DNA from: Dugong dugon
Taxonomy: Eukaryota > Chordata > Mammalia > Sirenia > Dugongidae
Direction of reading: 5' to 3'
Assembly: GCA_030035585.1 (NCBI GenBank)
Contig: CM057472.1
Coordinates: 86,239,601 to 86,303,600 of the forward strand
DNA: 64,000 nt
This document shows positions 22,131 to 33,660 of the stretch, one piece after another (positions within the stretch are counted from its first letter, which is position 1; every line of letters begins with the position of its first letter). Position numbers and translations under genes: made by a program. Under the pieces are notes generated by a model. That model saw only the letters and a list, made by a program, of their open reading frames with translations. It was not told the origin of the DNA and searched no databases.

Positions 22131-22319
22131 TGTTCTGGCCACTCTGCTTCTGGGGATGGGAAGAGGTTCAAGCAGGCATCTGCAGCGGGCCAGGCCCAGC
22201 CTTACAAATTATGTGGCATAATTTGAGGGTGCTTCAGAGATCCCCTACTAAAAAATCTTCCTCTCCCCCTCACCTATCACTGTCTTTGAAATTCTACTCT
22301 TGAAGAGCTCTTTGGCAGA

Positions 22320-23220
22320 GTTTCCCTGGCAAAATAATCTTAAAGTCAAGCCTTTTATCAGCTGATGCTGACCTAAGACTAGTTTACAACCTTTAGTGAC
22401 TTCCTGATGCCCTTAGAATAAAATCCTGAGCAGGGCTTTCAGGTGCATCCAAATCTGGTGTCAGCTGCCTGTCAGGTTCATGAATATGATGTGGAGGACA
22501 GAGTGGCATGGTGGCTTGAGTTTGGGCTCCGGAGCCAGACTATATAGGCTTGAGTTCCTCTCTGCCCTTCCAAGCTGTGTGCCCTTGCACAAATGATTTA
22601 TCCTCTGGGCACTTCATACCATAAAATGAGAACAACCATAGTGCCCACCTCATAGAGTTGTTGTGACGATTAGAAGATATAATGAATGGAAGGTGCTTAG
22701 TGCAGTGCCTGACCTGGAGCAAATGCTGAACACATATTAACTACTATTATTGTTGTTGTTTCCCTATGCTCTGGCTCCGCTGTACCGCTTGTCTCAGACT
22801 CATTGTGCACACTGAGCCCTTGGTGCCTTGCCCATGGTCTACCATCTGCCTGGAATGTCTTTACTCTCTTCTTCTATGAAGTGATTCCTGTGTTCCCGGG
22901 TCATTTGTCCTTCCGTCCATCTCTGGAAGGCCAGGCTCTCTGCTAGGTGCTGGGTGTCCTGGCCAAATCCCACCTATTTTGTGAAGACTTTTCTGACTCT
23001 CCCTAGACCAACCCTGTCTTTCCTTTGGGCTCTGCAGAACTTTGCTTCCTCCACTTATGCAACTGGTTGTGTGGTTATTTGTGTGTGTTGGTTCCACTGC
23101 AAGACATCAACGGTTTGTGGGTGAAGACTGTGATTGTCCTTGTACTCCTGCATCCACAGGTGCTCAGAACAGTGTCTGCATATAGTAGATGTGTTTAATA
23201 AACCAATGGATGAACGAGTG
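22320..23220 (+). mobile_element. L2 LINE 3' region, plus strand, interrupted by a MIR
   Basis: The first part (22320-22490) has ttagtgacttcctgatgccc and agaataaaatcctgagc. After the MIR the L2 resumes: ccatctgcctggaatgtc, gaagacttttctgactctcc and the terminal part with gtgctcagaacagtgtct and taataaaccaatggatg. Confidence 0.87.
22495..22760 (+). mobile_element. MIR SINE, plus strand, nearly full length
   Basis: It contains the MIR order: tgggctccggagccagac, gcttgagttcctctctgcc, cctctgggcacttcatacc, ataaaatgagaacaacc, cctcatagagttgttgtgac, ggtgcttagtgcagtgcctg. It is nested in the surrounding L2. Confidence 0.92.
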
Positions 23221-25102
23221 ACAGCTTAGTTAGGCTAAGGGCTGAGAGTAGGGGGGAAGTTGGATAATGATCTGTTGTTCCATTTTCACTGATCGGCATG
23301 GAACTGGCCCTAGTTATCTGTTGGTTTTTTAGTGTAGAGCTGGTGGCAGTTGCCCAGCCAGAGCCAAAGATGTCTCACTCCTTAGTGATATCCTGGCCTG
23401 GAGAAGGGCTTCATTAACCGAATCTCAAAGGAGGTGAGCATAAAAATCTCTACACTTGCCATCAAGGAACATTTCTTCCAAATGGGGAGAGGTTGATCCA
23501 GGGGTATACTGATTTAGGGCTGGAGTCAGGGCCGGGCCACAAGCTGGGAGGAGCAGTTAGGTTGGAGGGACCCCAGGCAGAGGAGACGGGATTGTGGGAT
23601 TGGCACGGTGCCTGTCTTTGCGTCTTGCCAAGACTGTTGGCCTCCTCCTTCCAACAGGATGAGATTCACCGCCAAATGAAAACTAAATAAATCACTGTTA
23701 TTACAAAAGTGCATCATTGCTGGCATGTGGCAGCTCAGTGGGGGTGGATGCAAGGGGGTAGGGGAGGCAGCAGGAGATTAACCCTTGGAGGCTGACTTGT
23801 CTGTGGAGAGATATGGAGGGTGCTGGGGAGGCAAGAACAGGCCAGCAGCTCCATCCAAGCTGGGCAGAGTGAGATGGAAAGTTCTGGGTGTTGTTAGTCT
23901 GGGTGGGCCACCCAACTGGCTAGAGAATGTTTGGGGTTGGGAGATGTTGCCTGAGTTTTAGGGTCTCTTCTCCACCCCTCTAGCCATGTGGTCCTGAGTG
24001 TGGCTGTGTGGCTCCTGCCTCACAAGCGTGCCTTGTGCTCTCTGAGGCTAGTGTCAAGGTCACGGTTCTGAGGGGGCGTCCCTCACAGCTGGGAAGCTCA
24101 GCAACCTCTGGTTTCTTACCACAGCCCCCACAGGCACACAATCAAAGTATTCCCTCCCCCCTTCCTGCTCCTCCTTCCTCCTGGGAAGATGGCATTTGTT
24201 CCCTGGTGACACACTTTCTCAGTCTGTGGGTGGAGGGAGGGGAAAGGGGCTGTGTGGGAAGCAGGGTAGGTGAGTGTGGGGGCGTGAGGGCGGAGGAAAG
24301 TCACTCACTGTGCACTTTCCTCCTCCTCCATTCCCTCCCGTGATGCTTCTTGGGAAGCAGCTCTCATCCCCAGAATATGTTTGAGTGGGGCTGCTAATCC
24401 TGGGCTCCACATCAGCCTGGGATCCTCTGGGGACAGCTCTGTTTCATCCCTGGAGTCCGGAGTGTGATTGAGTCTGCCATGTATCACCCTCTTCTTTCTA
24501 GGTCCCAGTCCTGGGATAGACTCTGTGGTTACCCAGAACTCAAAGACTACATAATTGCTCCTAAATTTCAGACTGAAGAGTGGGGAGGTGGTTAGCTGGG
24601 GCTCGAGGTTGGTGCCTGAGCTGGTCAATTCCATCTATGCCTATTGGAGGCACTTGCCATCAGTAGAGATCTTGGAGAGCCATTAGCGTCCTCTGACCAA
24701 TCCCTGTCCCTGGTGTACGGGGCTGGCCCTGAGGGGTGTCCTCAGAATGATGTTAGGGGATAGGGTAGAGACTGCGACGCTGCTGACTCTGTGCTTTACA
24801 TTTGGTTCTGGATTGAACTAAGCCCTGGACAACAGCCTGCCCATCAGTGTAGAGGAGAGAGGAAGTGAGGGCAGGCACCATCTTCACGTGGGATTGGCTC
24901 AGGCAGGGACTGTGCTGGGGCTCACGTGGCAGAATGAGACTTCAGACCTTCTGATCACCAGGCCAGTGCTTTTTCCTCTGCATAGCACAGCTTCTGCTTG
25001 GTAGAGATCCTTCTGGGAAGCAGCCTTCAGAGTGTATGTGAGTGTGTGTGTGTGTAAGTTAGGATTAACAGAAAGAAGCTTCCTTTTTTTCCTTCCTCTT
25101 AA
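23221..25102. other. Intronic DNA without a recognised gene
   Basis: The composition is GC-moderate. Frames on both strands (for example 24008-24343 and 24305-24634) show no known domain or conserved motif. The block 23650-23720 is AT-rich with no repeat signature. A short (GT)n run is at 25035-25057. Confidence 0.45.
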
Positions 25103-25112
25103 TTTGAATGTT

Positions 25113-25270
25113 TGGGCCCTGGCGGTGCAGTGGTTAAGTGTTTGACTGCTAATCAAAAGGTCAGCAGTTCGAATCCATCAGCTGCTCCTTGGAAAACCTA
25201 TGGGGCAGTTCTAGTGTGTCCTATAGGGTTGCTAGTTGAGTCAGAATCTACTCAACTGCAATGGGTTTAT
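25113..25270 (+). mobile_element. AfroSINE, plus strand
   Basis: It starts gggccctggcggtgcagtgg, with the B-box region gcagttcgaatcc and a tail with a small rearrangement (gctagttgagtcagaat). TSD tttgaatgtt (25103-25112) / tttgagtgtt (25271-25280). Confidence 0.92.
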
Positions 25271-25819
25271 TTTGAGTGTTAGGCTTCAGTCCTGAGGGAC
25301 AGGTTCTTGGAAGCAATCAGGGGCCCAGACTCCATGAGGTGAGGTCATTTCTGCTGCCCAAAAAGTGACCTTGGTCTCAGGTAGGTTGAGGATGGTCTCA
25401 GCCTTGGTCCCCTGAGTGCCTTTGGGCCTGTGGGTCTAGGTGCAGTGCTGACCTTGGCCAGCAGATGGCACCTGAGCTTGAGAGTCGAGGTGGCTATAGA
25501 AGACCTGGACCATGCCTGCAAAGGGGAGCACTGACCAGGTGGTTCTTTCTACTCCCACGCATGGCCCACGCTGTGGAAGGAGGCTGCACCCTAAATGGGG
25601 CAGACACGGGCCTAAGCCAAGAGACTGTTGACCACTCTGGCCCTTGTGAGCTCTTGGCTCCATGAGGGAGGACCTGGCATGATTCTTTCCACTGACCACC
25701 ATCCCCACCCTTACACCTTCCTCATCTAGGCTAGTAGTCCTCTGAGGCCCCCTCCAGGCCCTGACAGTTTGTGATTCTGTGGTTGAGCACCTCACCTCTT
25801 CCTTCATTCTTCCATTCAT

Positions 25820-26830
25820 TCTCTGTATAGCTTCTTCAAGCAGCTGGTATTTGGTGAAAAAGGCACAGTGATAGGCACTGTGATGAACCCAAGGATGGGT
25901 GAGACCTCATTCTAGCTCTGTAGTCTGGGATCATAAGGAGATCCTCACATTGCTGTAATCCCTGGCCGCGTAAAGTGCTGAGGAATTTGCAGGAGAGAGA
26001 GAGACTATATTTGGGTGGATGGAGGCTTCCTGAAGAAGGTGGCATCTGACCTAGGCCCTCAAAGATAGGTGGGATTGGAGAAAGTGGAGGCTGGGGGAGG
26101 ACTAATAAGGTGGGCTGAGCAACGGTGCAGGGACAGGAAAGCATCAAGCAAGGAGGGTGAGTAGTGAATAGCCTTGTTGACTAGAATGTGGTATTCAGGT
26201 GGGTGGATAGTGGAGCTGAAGTTGCAGAGTTGAGGTTGAGGCCATATTAAGAAGAGCCTCTGTCAGCCTGAGGGAGAGGAGAACATTGGGAAGGACCAAC
26301 AGATAGCAGTTTGATGCTGCGTGGTGGTGAGGGTGAGCCCTGAGTCCTGAGTGACCTGGGAAAGAGTGGGTGAGGAAGAGCAATGGTGGCCACCACTGCA
26401 TGCAGAGCTTGCCTGGGGCTGTCGTGGGGGTACAGCAGACCCATCTAGGTGAATGGATGAGTTTTGGGGTCCAGGAACAAGTGGGAAGAAAGGGGGGGTG
26501 GTAGGAGTTGATGCAGATTCCAGAAGGTTGTCTGCGATGGGGAGAAGGAGCAGAATGGTGATCAAGACGTCAGGTGAGAGGGTCTTCTAAAATCAGAAAA
26601 GAGGACAACTCTTTCCTCTGAGACATGAGCAGAGAAAGGGTGTACGAAGAGACTGAGACATATCGGATGGAGGTTGTTGAAAGAACTCCACCTAATAGCC
26701 TGATTTTCTTAGTAATATGGGACAGGTAGGGGAAGATGTAGGTAGGGACGTTGGAGGTGGGTGTTAGGAGTTACAGTGGGACTTAAGAAGAGCTGATGGA
26801 TAGAATTGTCAGCTGCACCGGGTAGGGCTA
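25820..26830 (-). mobile_element. L2 LINE, minus strand, long and diverged
   Basis: It reads as L2 in reverse: aaaaaggcacagtgataggc, then cttcctgaagaaggtggc, aagcatcaagcaaggagg, and further 5' parts such as taatatgggacaggtagg. Several indels are present. Confidence 0.72.
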
Positions 26831-27205
26831 CCTTTGGTCATGGACACACCTACCTACATATCCAACCCCCACACACATACATATACCGGTAGACAAGTCA
26901 GATCTTGTTACAGTATATTTCAAGAAATGATCCAGTTTTGTTTGTTGCTCTGGCATATAGTTGTATCAGATATGGTTATTTCCAGCCTTGAAACTGTATG
27001 AAAAACCAAAGGAAATGAGGTCCACTCCTAGGGCTTAGCACAGGAGTACCTTTGCTAGAGGCTGTGCTTGTACTGGTGTTCGGGTAGTGACGTTTGGTGT
27101 GTGTACTCTTGTTAAACATGTTTTTTATCAGCCTTTTACCCCTTGGCTCCCATTGGGGTGGAGATTTACACTTGACCTTATTTTATAACTTCCCATTTGT
27201 TTGTT
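26831..27205. other. Intronic DNA without a recognised gene
   Basis: A short cacacacatacatatacc stretch lies at 26870-26888. Otherwise nothing is recognised. Confidence 0.4.
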
Positions 27206-27207
27206 AA

Positions 27208-27425
27208 TTTGTTAGTTGCCATCAAGTTAGTTACTCGGTCCTGTGCCATCTTCATGATCATTGGTATGTTTGAGTCTATTGTTGTGGCTATTATGTCAGT
27301 CCATTTCATTGAGGGTTTTTCTCATTTTCGTTGGCCCTCTGCTTTATGAAACGTGATGTCGTTTTCTAGTGATTGGTTTTTCCTGTTGACAGATGTGTCC
27401 AAAGTTAGCGAGTGGAAGACTTTGA
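27208..27425 (-). mobile_element. RTE 3' end, minus strand, 5' truncated
   Basis: The minus strand corresponds to the RTE ORF C-terminus and tail. On the plus strand this appears as cttcatgatcattggtatg, gtcagtccatttcattgagg and gttgccatcaagttag, parallel to the copies at 14732, 39810 and 44538. Confidence 0.85.
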
Positions 27426-27429
27426 ACTT

Positions 27430-28145
27430 CCCACAGTGCCCAGGGCCTGCTGTATGTCGTAGGTGCTTAATGGACCATCTGACCTGAATCTTCTGAGAAT
27501 TCAGAGAAGATGAGGGGGACCTTTGTGCATCAAGTGGAAGAATATACACCCAGCTGCTTGGTATGAATCTACTGGCGCAGGTGGAGGGCCACTCTTTTGT
27601 CTTGTTTCACTTAGGGTTTAAACAAAAGTTCAGAAAACAGATAAAGAAGCTCTTTCCCCAGAAGATCACTGGTCTGTAAGGACTGGTGTGGGTGGCACAG
27701 AGAAGGCATTCTGGGTGGAAGGACCAGTGTGAAACAGGGGAGGGATGTGGTGCAAGGGCCTGTGTATACGGTGTCCTTGTTGGTGGGAGCATTGAGTAGG
27801 GAGAGCTTTTGGGCTTGGAGCAGGGCCTTGCTGTGGAACCTTGGAGCCAGGGCAAGGGGTGATGGGCGTAGACAGTGACCAGCAAACTCTGTAATGACCC
27901 TTGTGTCTGCACATCTGCACACAAGACCTCTGCTTGCATGTGAGAACTTGGTGAGAAGGAGGAAAAGGCAACACCTCCGGGTGTCCCTTCTTCCAGGCTG
28001 CACAGCTCTGCCAGGCCTGGATCCCATTCTCCGCTTGGCTGGGCCTTTCTTGAGGCAGAGCCTGCACATTTGTATTCTTGGTTGGTCCTGCTTTCACATG
28101 ATACTCGAGCTCCATATTGAGCCTTTGAGGTGGGCAGGAGCCAAA
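27430..28145. other. Intronic DNA; possible L2 (minus) at 27620-27850
   Basis: agaaggcattctgggtgg and agggatgtggtgcaaggg recall reverse L2. A 236-codon minus-strand frame (27607-28317) crosses this region and the neighbouring MIR; it has no domain and is treated as chance. Confidence 0.45.
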
Positions 28146-28149
28146 CTGT

Positions 28150-28330
28150 TTCTTGGTTTATTAGCATGTGGCTTATCCTCTCTGTCTCTGTTTTCTCATC
28201 CTTAAAATTGGGATGATAACAGTACCTGCCACATAGGCTTGCTGCGAACATTAAATGAGTTAATGAATGTGGAGCACTTAGAACATGCCTGGCACAGAGC
28301 AAATGGCCAGGAAACATTAGTTACTATTTC
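28150..28330 (+). mobile_element. MIR SINE, plus strand
   Basis: ctctgttttctcatcctta, aaaattgggatgataacag, tacctgccacataggcttgc, agcacttagaacatgcctgg: the 3' two-thirds of a MIR. Confidence 0.9.
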
Positions 28331-28356
28331 TGGATGCTTATGTATGCAAGGAACTA

Positions 28357-28558
28357 AGGAGCCCTGGTGGTGCAATGGCTAAGGTTAGCTGCTAATGGAA
28401 AGGTTGGTAGTTCAAACCCACTCAGTAGCTCTGAGGGAGGAAGACTTGGTGATCTGCTTCCGTAAAGATTACAGCCAAGAAAACTCTTTGGGGCAGTTGT
28501 CTCTGTCGCATGGCGTTGGTATGAGTCGGAATCGACTCAGCGGCACGCAGTAACAACA
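28357..28558 (+). mobile_element. AfroSINE (long form), plus strand
   Basis: It starts gagccctggtggtgcaatgg, includes the middle block gatctgcttccgtaaagatt, and ends atgagtcggaatcgactcag with an acaacaa tail that resembles the RTE 3' end. Confidence 0.93.
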
Positions 28559-28666
28559 AGGTTCAGAGAGACTTGTAAATGGCAGGGTTGGGTCTTTAAC
28601 CAGGTGTTCTGATAGCTGGTATGGCTCTCTATTCCATATACTGTCTTGCTAAAAGAAACCTCTTTT

Positions 28667-29078
28667 TTTTTTTTTGGTTTATTGTTGTAGTTTAAGTGAA
28701 GTTTACGTTTCAGGTTAGTCTCATACAAAAATTTATACATACATTGTTATGTGACCCTAATTGCTCTCCCCTTACTGTGACAGCACACTCCTCCTTTCCA
28801 CCCCTGATTCCTGATGTCCGTTCAGCGAGCTCCTAACCCTCTCTGCCTTCTCATCTCACCTCCCGACAGAAGCTGCCCATTTAGTCTCATGTATCTACTT
28901 GAGCTAAGAAGCACACGCTTCACGATTATCATTTTATGTCCCACAGTCCAGTCCAGTCTTTGTCTGAAGAGCTGGCCTCGGAAATTGTTTTAGTGCTGGG
29001 CTGATAGAGAGTCCAGGGGCCATGCTTTCCGGGGTTCCTGCAGTTTCACAATTTCACTCAGACCATTAAGTCTGGTCT
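28667..29078 (-). mobile_element. 5'-truncated L1 3' UTR (second subfamily), minus strand
   Basis: A T-run at the left edge is followed by 3' UTR sequence shared with 37144-37503 and 46925-47782 (agcacactcctcctttcc, gtcccacagtccagtcca). The TSD taaaagaaacctctttt is exact over 17 bp (28650-28666 and 29079-29095). Confidence 0.93.
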
Positions 29079-29099
29079 TAAAAGAAACCTCTTTTCTCT

Positions 29100-29732
29100 T
29101 CCCCTCACTGATTCATACCCAGCATTCCATCTGGTGGCCAGCTCCTTCTTGCCCACTGTTAGAAACCTCTCATAGGCTGCCTTGGAAACCTGTTCCCTGG
29201 GCTTCTAGAGCACCTCTTCCCCCTTGGGGGGCTGCTGGCAGCTCAGCAGGTCAGTGTTAATGGCTGCAATTTCCCCAAGGCCATGCAGATACAGCTCCCT
29301 GGGGCCAGGGACCCTGACTTTTGTGCTTTGGTCCTCAGGGCTAACTCCATGGCTGAGGGGTGGAGGTTGTGGTGCCCAGGGTCATGGAGATGGTGGCTGT
29401 GCTGGATTCAGGACCACTGCCCAGTCTTCTTCATTTGCAGGATGGCAGCTTGACTCAACATCCTGGTAGAGCTGGGGTGTGGGTTATATTCAGGGGTGAG
29501 AATGCATTGATTGAACTAAACCTGGGGAAATGGTTTGTGCAGAAGGATCCAGAGGAGCCCCTCTTGCCCAGAAGGCCGGATTCCATCTGTGGGACCTGTG
29601 GCTGGCAGAAGGCTATCCCGTCCCTGCTGACAGATGCCTCATACTCTCATAGTCTACGCTGTCTTTTTTCCAACGCCGGTTCAACTTCTCCTCATCCTTT
29701 TTTAAAAAATTTACTCACAAATGTTTATTTTT
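29100..29732. other. Intronic DNA without a recognised gene
   Basis: A GC-richer stretch. Frames at 29224-29469 and 29360-29734 have no recognisable domain. Confidence 0.4.
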
Positions 29733-29734
29733 AG

Positions 29735-30225
29735 CTTTAAACAACAATAAGTGTTTATTATCTCACACAGTCTCTGTGGGTTGGAAATTTGGGAATGGCT
29801 TAGGTGAGAGTCTCTCATGAGGTTGCCCTTAAGATGTTGGTCAGGGCTGTGGTGATCTGAAAGTTTGACTGGAGCTGGAGGATCTGCTGCCAAGATGGTT
29901 CACTCAAATGGTTGTTGGCAAGTTAGTGTTGGCTCTTGGTAGGAAACCTCGGTTCCTAAGCATGCGGACCTCTCCATAGGGTTACTTGAGAGTGCTCTTG
30001 ACACAGCAGCTGGCTTCCCTCAGAGCAGGAGATCCAAGAGAGAGCAAAGTGGAAGATCCAATGCCTTTTATGACCTTGCCTCAGAAGTCATACTTCTTTA
30101 TTTCCACAGTGTCCTACTGGTTACAAAGGTTAGCCCTATGCAGTGAGGGAAGGAATTACACAGGGCTTGACTGCTAGGAGGTGAGGAACATTGAGGGCCA
30201 TCTTGGAGCCTGGCTACCACATCAC
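29735..30225 (-). mobile_element. MaLR-type solitary LTR, minus strand
   Basis: Reverse LTR pattern: gtttattatctcacacagtc, ggctggcttccctcagagc-like segments, ttttatgaccttgcctcag, ending gccatcttggagcctggc and taccaca. It is the same type as 46565-47935 and 58055-58620. Noncoding. Confidence 0.82.
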
Positions 30226-30249
30226 CTCTTGAGTTTGTTCTTCTTTCAG

Positions 30250-30265
30250 TGACTCATATATATAC

Positions 30266-30299
<34 letters not shown>

Positions 30300-30325
30300 G
30301 TATTTCTTGTGGTAAGTATATATGT
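30250..30325. repeat. (TA)n / (ATAC)n microsatellite
   Basis: About 50-70 bp of tatatatacatatatat-type repeats directly downstream of the LTR. Confidence 0.92.
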
Positions 30326-30329
30326 AACA

Positions 30330-31089
30330 AAGCATTTGCCATTTCGACATCTTCATCACAAATATTTGTTAAGCACCTTTGTCCAAGTACTATGTGAGCC
30401 CCTTGGGGGTCCTTGCACTCTGGAGCTCCTGCCCCTGTTCTCCCACACTAGTAGGGTGTGACCAGGGGTGGGCTCACCCTTTACCACCCCCAGGTGGCTC
30501 CATTGGCCCAAAACTGAGGGCTACATTGAAGCCTTCGGCTGGCTTTAGATGTGCCTCTCCTGGTCCCAAGCACAAACCTTTGCTTCTTCTGGGGTCTGAT
30601 TTCTTTGCTCCCACCCCCACAGTCCTTGGGAATGCTGCCACGTGAGTGTTCCGGGAATGAACAGAAGGCTCCGGTGGCCATGAAGCGGTATGTGGGGAGG
30701 AATGGCAGGCAAGGGTGAGAGATCACCCCTTCCCGGCTTGGCTTCTTCCTGCCTTCCCAGCAGCTCTCAATAAAAAATACATTTATATTAAAACATAATG
30801 AAGAATAAAAAAACCATTTCCCCCCCAATACTGCCAAACATCAAAAGGAGATTTTTATCAATTATGAGAGAGATTTTGGCCATGAAGTGGTAATTTAACG
30901 AGTGGGAGATGGATGGCAGGAAGCATTAATGTCAGTCGGGACGGATGGGCTCCGATTAGTCACTGAGAGAAGAGTCAGCGACGGCCAAGCTCCTCAGCTA
31001 CCTTCCTCAGGCCCTGCGCCCCTCTCCTGGGCTGCAAGGCCTCCTCCTCCTGGGCTCCAGTCTCTTAAGGCACCTTCAGCTCGATTATT
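30330..31089. other. Intronic DNA; non-repetitive AT-rich block at 30830-30980
   Basis: No exon is found. The block around 30840-30980 (tcaattatgagagagat, aagcattaatgtcagtc, gctccgattagtcactg) looks unlike any repeat in the window and is a candidate conserved noncoding element. Confidence 0.45.
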
Positions 31090-31225
31090 TCATAGTAAAA
31101 TAGAGATGATAACAGAACTTTCACATTAATAGGGCTGTGACAGGGATTGAGAAATATAATCCATGTAAGGACAGTGCCTGGTACGCGAGTAAGTCCTCAG
31201 TAAATGTTAGCTGTGCTTATTGTGT
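31090..31225 (+). mobile_element. MIR 3' part, plus strand
   Basis: aaaatagagatgataacag, agtgcctggtacgcgagt and cctcagtaaatgttagctg match MIR. Confidence 0.82.
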
Positions 31226-31429
31226 GTGGAGGTGTTGAGAAGATGAAATGAGACAGTAAGACTGGAATCCTCGTGTCACATCCAGCACTTTGTCTGGTAC
31301 CCAGCTCATCATGGAGTTTGGCAAACATTGGCTCCTTTTGTTCACCTTCCATAGTTCAGTGGCAAGTGCTTTTAGACAAATGTTATCCAGGAGAATCAGT
31401 AACTCATGGGTTGGGCGAGTTTAGAAACA

Positions 31430-31560
31430 TTCATTTCACAGATGAGGAAACTGAGGCTCAGAGAGGGGAAGTAACTTACCCAGAGTGGCAAAGCTAGTTG
31501 GTAGAAACAGGGCTAGAACCCAGGTCTCCTGACTCCTGTTGCAGTTGGTGCTCTTCCTCC
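31430..31560 (-). mobile_element. MIR, minus strand
   Basis: cagatgaggaaactgaggct, cagagaggggaagtaac and gctagaacccaggtctcc are the reverse MIR 5' half. Confidence 0.9.
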
Positions 31561-32035
31561 TGGACTGTTCTGCTCTGTGAGGGCCAGCATTCGGAGATGA
31601 GGCTGGTCTTGCTTTCAAATAAACCCAAATGGTTTCAAGTAGTTTACACCCTTTTTGGGATCTGTGGTTTCCTATGAACTTTGAGGAAGCCATAATTTCA
31701 TTAGCACATCCCTCAAGGTGATAGGATTCTAGGGTGTTCTTTATACCCATCCACTAACCCTCCCAAGTGCCAATGGTTTGCAGTGATTATATCAATATAC
31801 CGATTTACCTTCAATCCAGAGAACAAGCTCAGGTTACTTCCCCTTTTCTGGGATCTAACAAGCAGGATGGTGTCTAAGCTTAGCTGGTGGGTGGGCTGCT
31901 CCATACACACTTCCTGCAGATAAAGAGCCTCAGCTCATGGTGGCCCCATTCACTGGCCTCAGGAAAATTGAGACCTGCCACTTGCTGCTTTGCTCACTCA
32001 GAAAATACAGATTTGATGAGCAACTGATACGTTCT
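31561..32035. other. Intronic DNA without a recognised gene
   Basis: No gene or named repeat is supported. Confidence 0.4.
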
Positions 32036-32600
32036 TAGCTCTGCACCAGTGCTATGGGGGATATAGAATACAGTAATTCCCCAGGTTACTGGATTTATGG
32101 GTAACTGATACTTGCCCTTTAATGTTATGTAAATATGCCCTCACTTTGAAACAATTGAACCAACCCCTACTCACAACAAATTCTTCATCACAATCACCTT
32201 CACTTACTGAACATGCAGCCTTTAAATCACTGAAAAGGCAAAGTAAGGCTAAATGAGAACTGTGGGCACCTGTTCTGACTTACCTACAAATTCTTAAAGA
32301 CACAATTAGGAACAGATCTTGTTGGTAACCTGGGGACTGCCTGTACCTCGAAGCTATTGTCCCTCTGTCCCAAAGCCAAGCAGACAGAACAAAACACAAA
32401 GGTAGTAACTAGAAAACAATTCAGCAATCAGCTGTGGGGCTGATGAATTAAAAGTTCAGGGGAAGTTCAGAGTAGGGTTCTTGGAGGAGGGGGGCTTGAG
32501 CTGGCCCTTGAAGGATGAATAGGATTTAAGGAAGGGAAGTGTGAAGGCATGTAAGGTTGGGCAGTGTACCTAGGGGAAGACATGGTGGCCAGTGCTGAGC
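32036..32600 (-). mobile_element. L2 fragment, minus strand, split by a MITE
   Basis: The left part has ctgcaccagtgctatggggg. After the MITE the L2 resumes near tattgtccctctgtccc, then gagctggcccttgaagga and gaaggcatgtaaggttgg. Confidence 0.7.
32071..32343. mobile_element. Tigger/pogo-like MITE, 273 bp
   Basis: Terminal inverted repeats: the left end cagtaattccccaggttac pairs with the reverse complement of the right end, caggcagtccccaggttac (16 of 19). TA flanks both ends (32069-32070 and 32344-32345). It is nested in an L2. There is no transposase. Confidence 0.78.
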
Positions 32601-32689
32601 CCAGCTCATTCGGTGCCCAGTGAGCAGACCAGCTGATCTGCAATGGCAGGGGACTTTGGATGGATGGGTGCCCAGGTCTTTTGTGGTTG

Positions 32690-33035
32690 TAAGGAACAGA
32701 ACCCCAGCTTGAGCTAGCTAAAAGGCAAATGTGTTATCTCATGAAACCCCGTTTTAGGAAGGGTTGGGGTAGAGTTGGGCCTCTGGGGTGCTCTCCCAAG
32801 ACATTCCTCTCTATCCCTCCTATCCAGCTGTGTTCACAGTCTGTTCCCTCCATGAAGTAGACACTCATCACTGGCAACTCTCAGCCTCGTCTCTTCCTAG
32901 CTTTGCCCCAGGTGGGACTGCCCTTTCCTCACTGCTGTTTCAATTTATAAAATTCCAGATTGGGACTCTGACTGACTTAGCTTAAGTCAAACGTCCATTC
33001 TTGGACCAGTCACTGTGGCCACGGAGATGGAGTCT
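32690..33035. mobile_element. Unclassified ancient dispersed repeat, copy 1
   Basis: It shares structure with 51260-51660: aagtgg/agct-rich start after ggaacagaacccc, a region with tcttgtctcttggct-like text, and the end accagtcactgtggccac (copy 2: gcaatcactgtcgccag). This is probably an old LTR or MER element. I cannot name it. Confidence 0.5.
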
Positions 33036-33129
33036 GTAAGAAGATGTCACCTCTTTCATTTAAACCCAAGGTTAGAGTTGGGGTGGGGTAGGCAGAAGTT
33101 TGGCCATAAAAAGGGAGTAAAGGTAGGTA

Positions 33130-33660
33130 GGGCAGACAAAACTATAGGTATGCATTTTAGTGGATAATAATGTTATTGTTTCTATTCATGTGCTACTTAC
33201 TGTGTGATACATAGGATGGTGAGACTTTGGCTTGCTTACTTTGGACACATCATCAGGAAAGACCTATCACTCAAAAAGGATGTCATGGTGGGTCAGCAAA
33301 ACAGAGGGAAACCCTCGATGAGATGGATTGACACAGCAGCCACAACAATGGGCTCAAACATAACAACTATGAATATGGTGCGGTTCTGGGCAGTGTTTGG
33401 TTTTTTATACATAAGGTTGCTATGTATGAGTCAGTGCCAACTCGATGGCACCTGACAACAACATGTGGTACACAGTGGCTGAATGTTTTACAGATACTGT
33501 TTTGAATCCTTACAATAATTCTGCACGTTTGATAGGTTATTGTATTCCAGTTTTCCATATGAGGATGCAGAGGCCCTGAGAGGTTAAGTACTTGCCACAA
33601 TCACATAGCTAATAAGAAGCAAAATCAAGATTTGAACTCAGGTCTGTCTGATGCCTAAGT
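33130..33660 (-). mobile_element. MIR, minus strand, split by an RTE 3' end
   Basis: After the RTE, gaatccttacaataattctg, atgaggatgcagaggccctg, gaggttaagtacttgcc and gatttgaactcaggtctgt show the reverse MIR. The part before 33213 is diverged. Confidence 0.78.
33214..33462 (+). mobile_element. RTE 3' end, plus strand, 5' truncated
   Basis: The frame encodes the RTE ORF C-terminus (AYFGHIIRKDLSLKKDV, then RWIDTAATTMGSN) and ends with the shared tail atgagtcagtgccaactcg and acaacaac. Approximate TSD gtgtgatacata (33202-33213) / atgtggtacaca (33463-33474). Confidence 0.9.

Noticed and set aside
27607..28317. 236-codon minus-strand open frame
   Set aside because: It crosses into a MIR and L2-like sequence, overlaps other long frames on the same strand, and has no recognisable domain or splice context.
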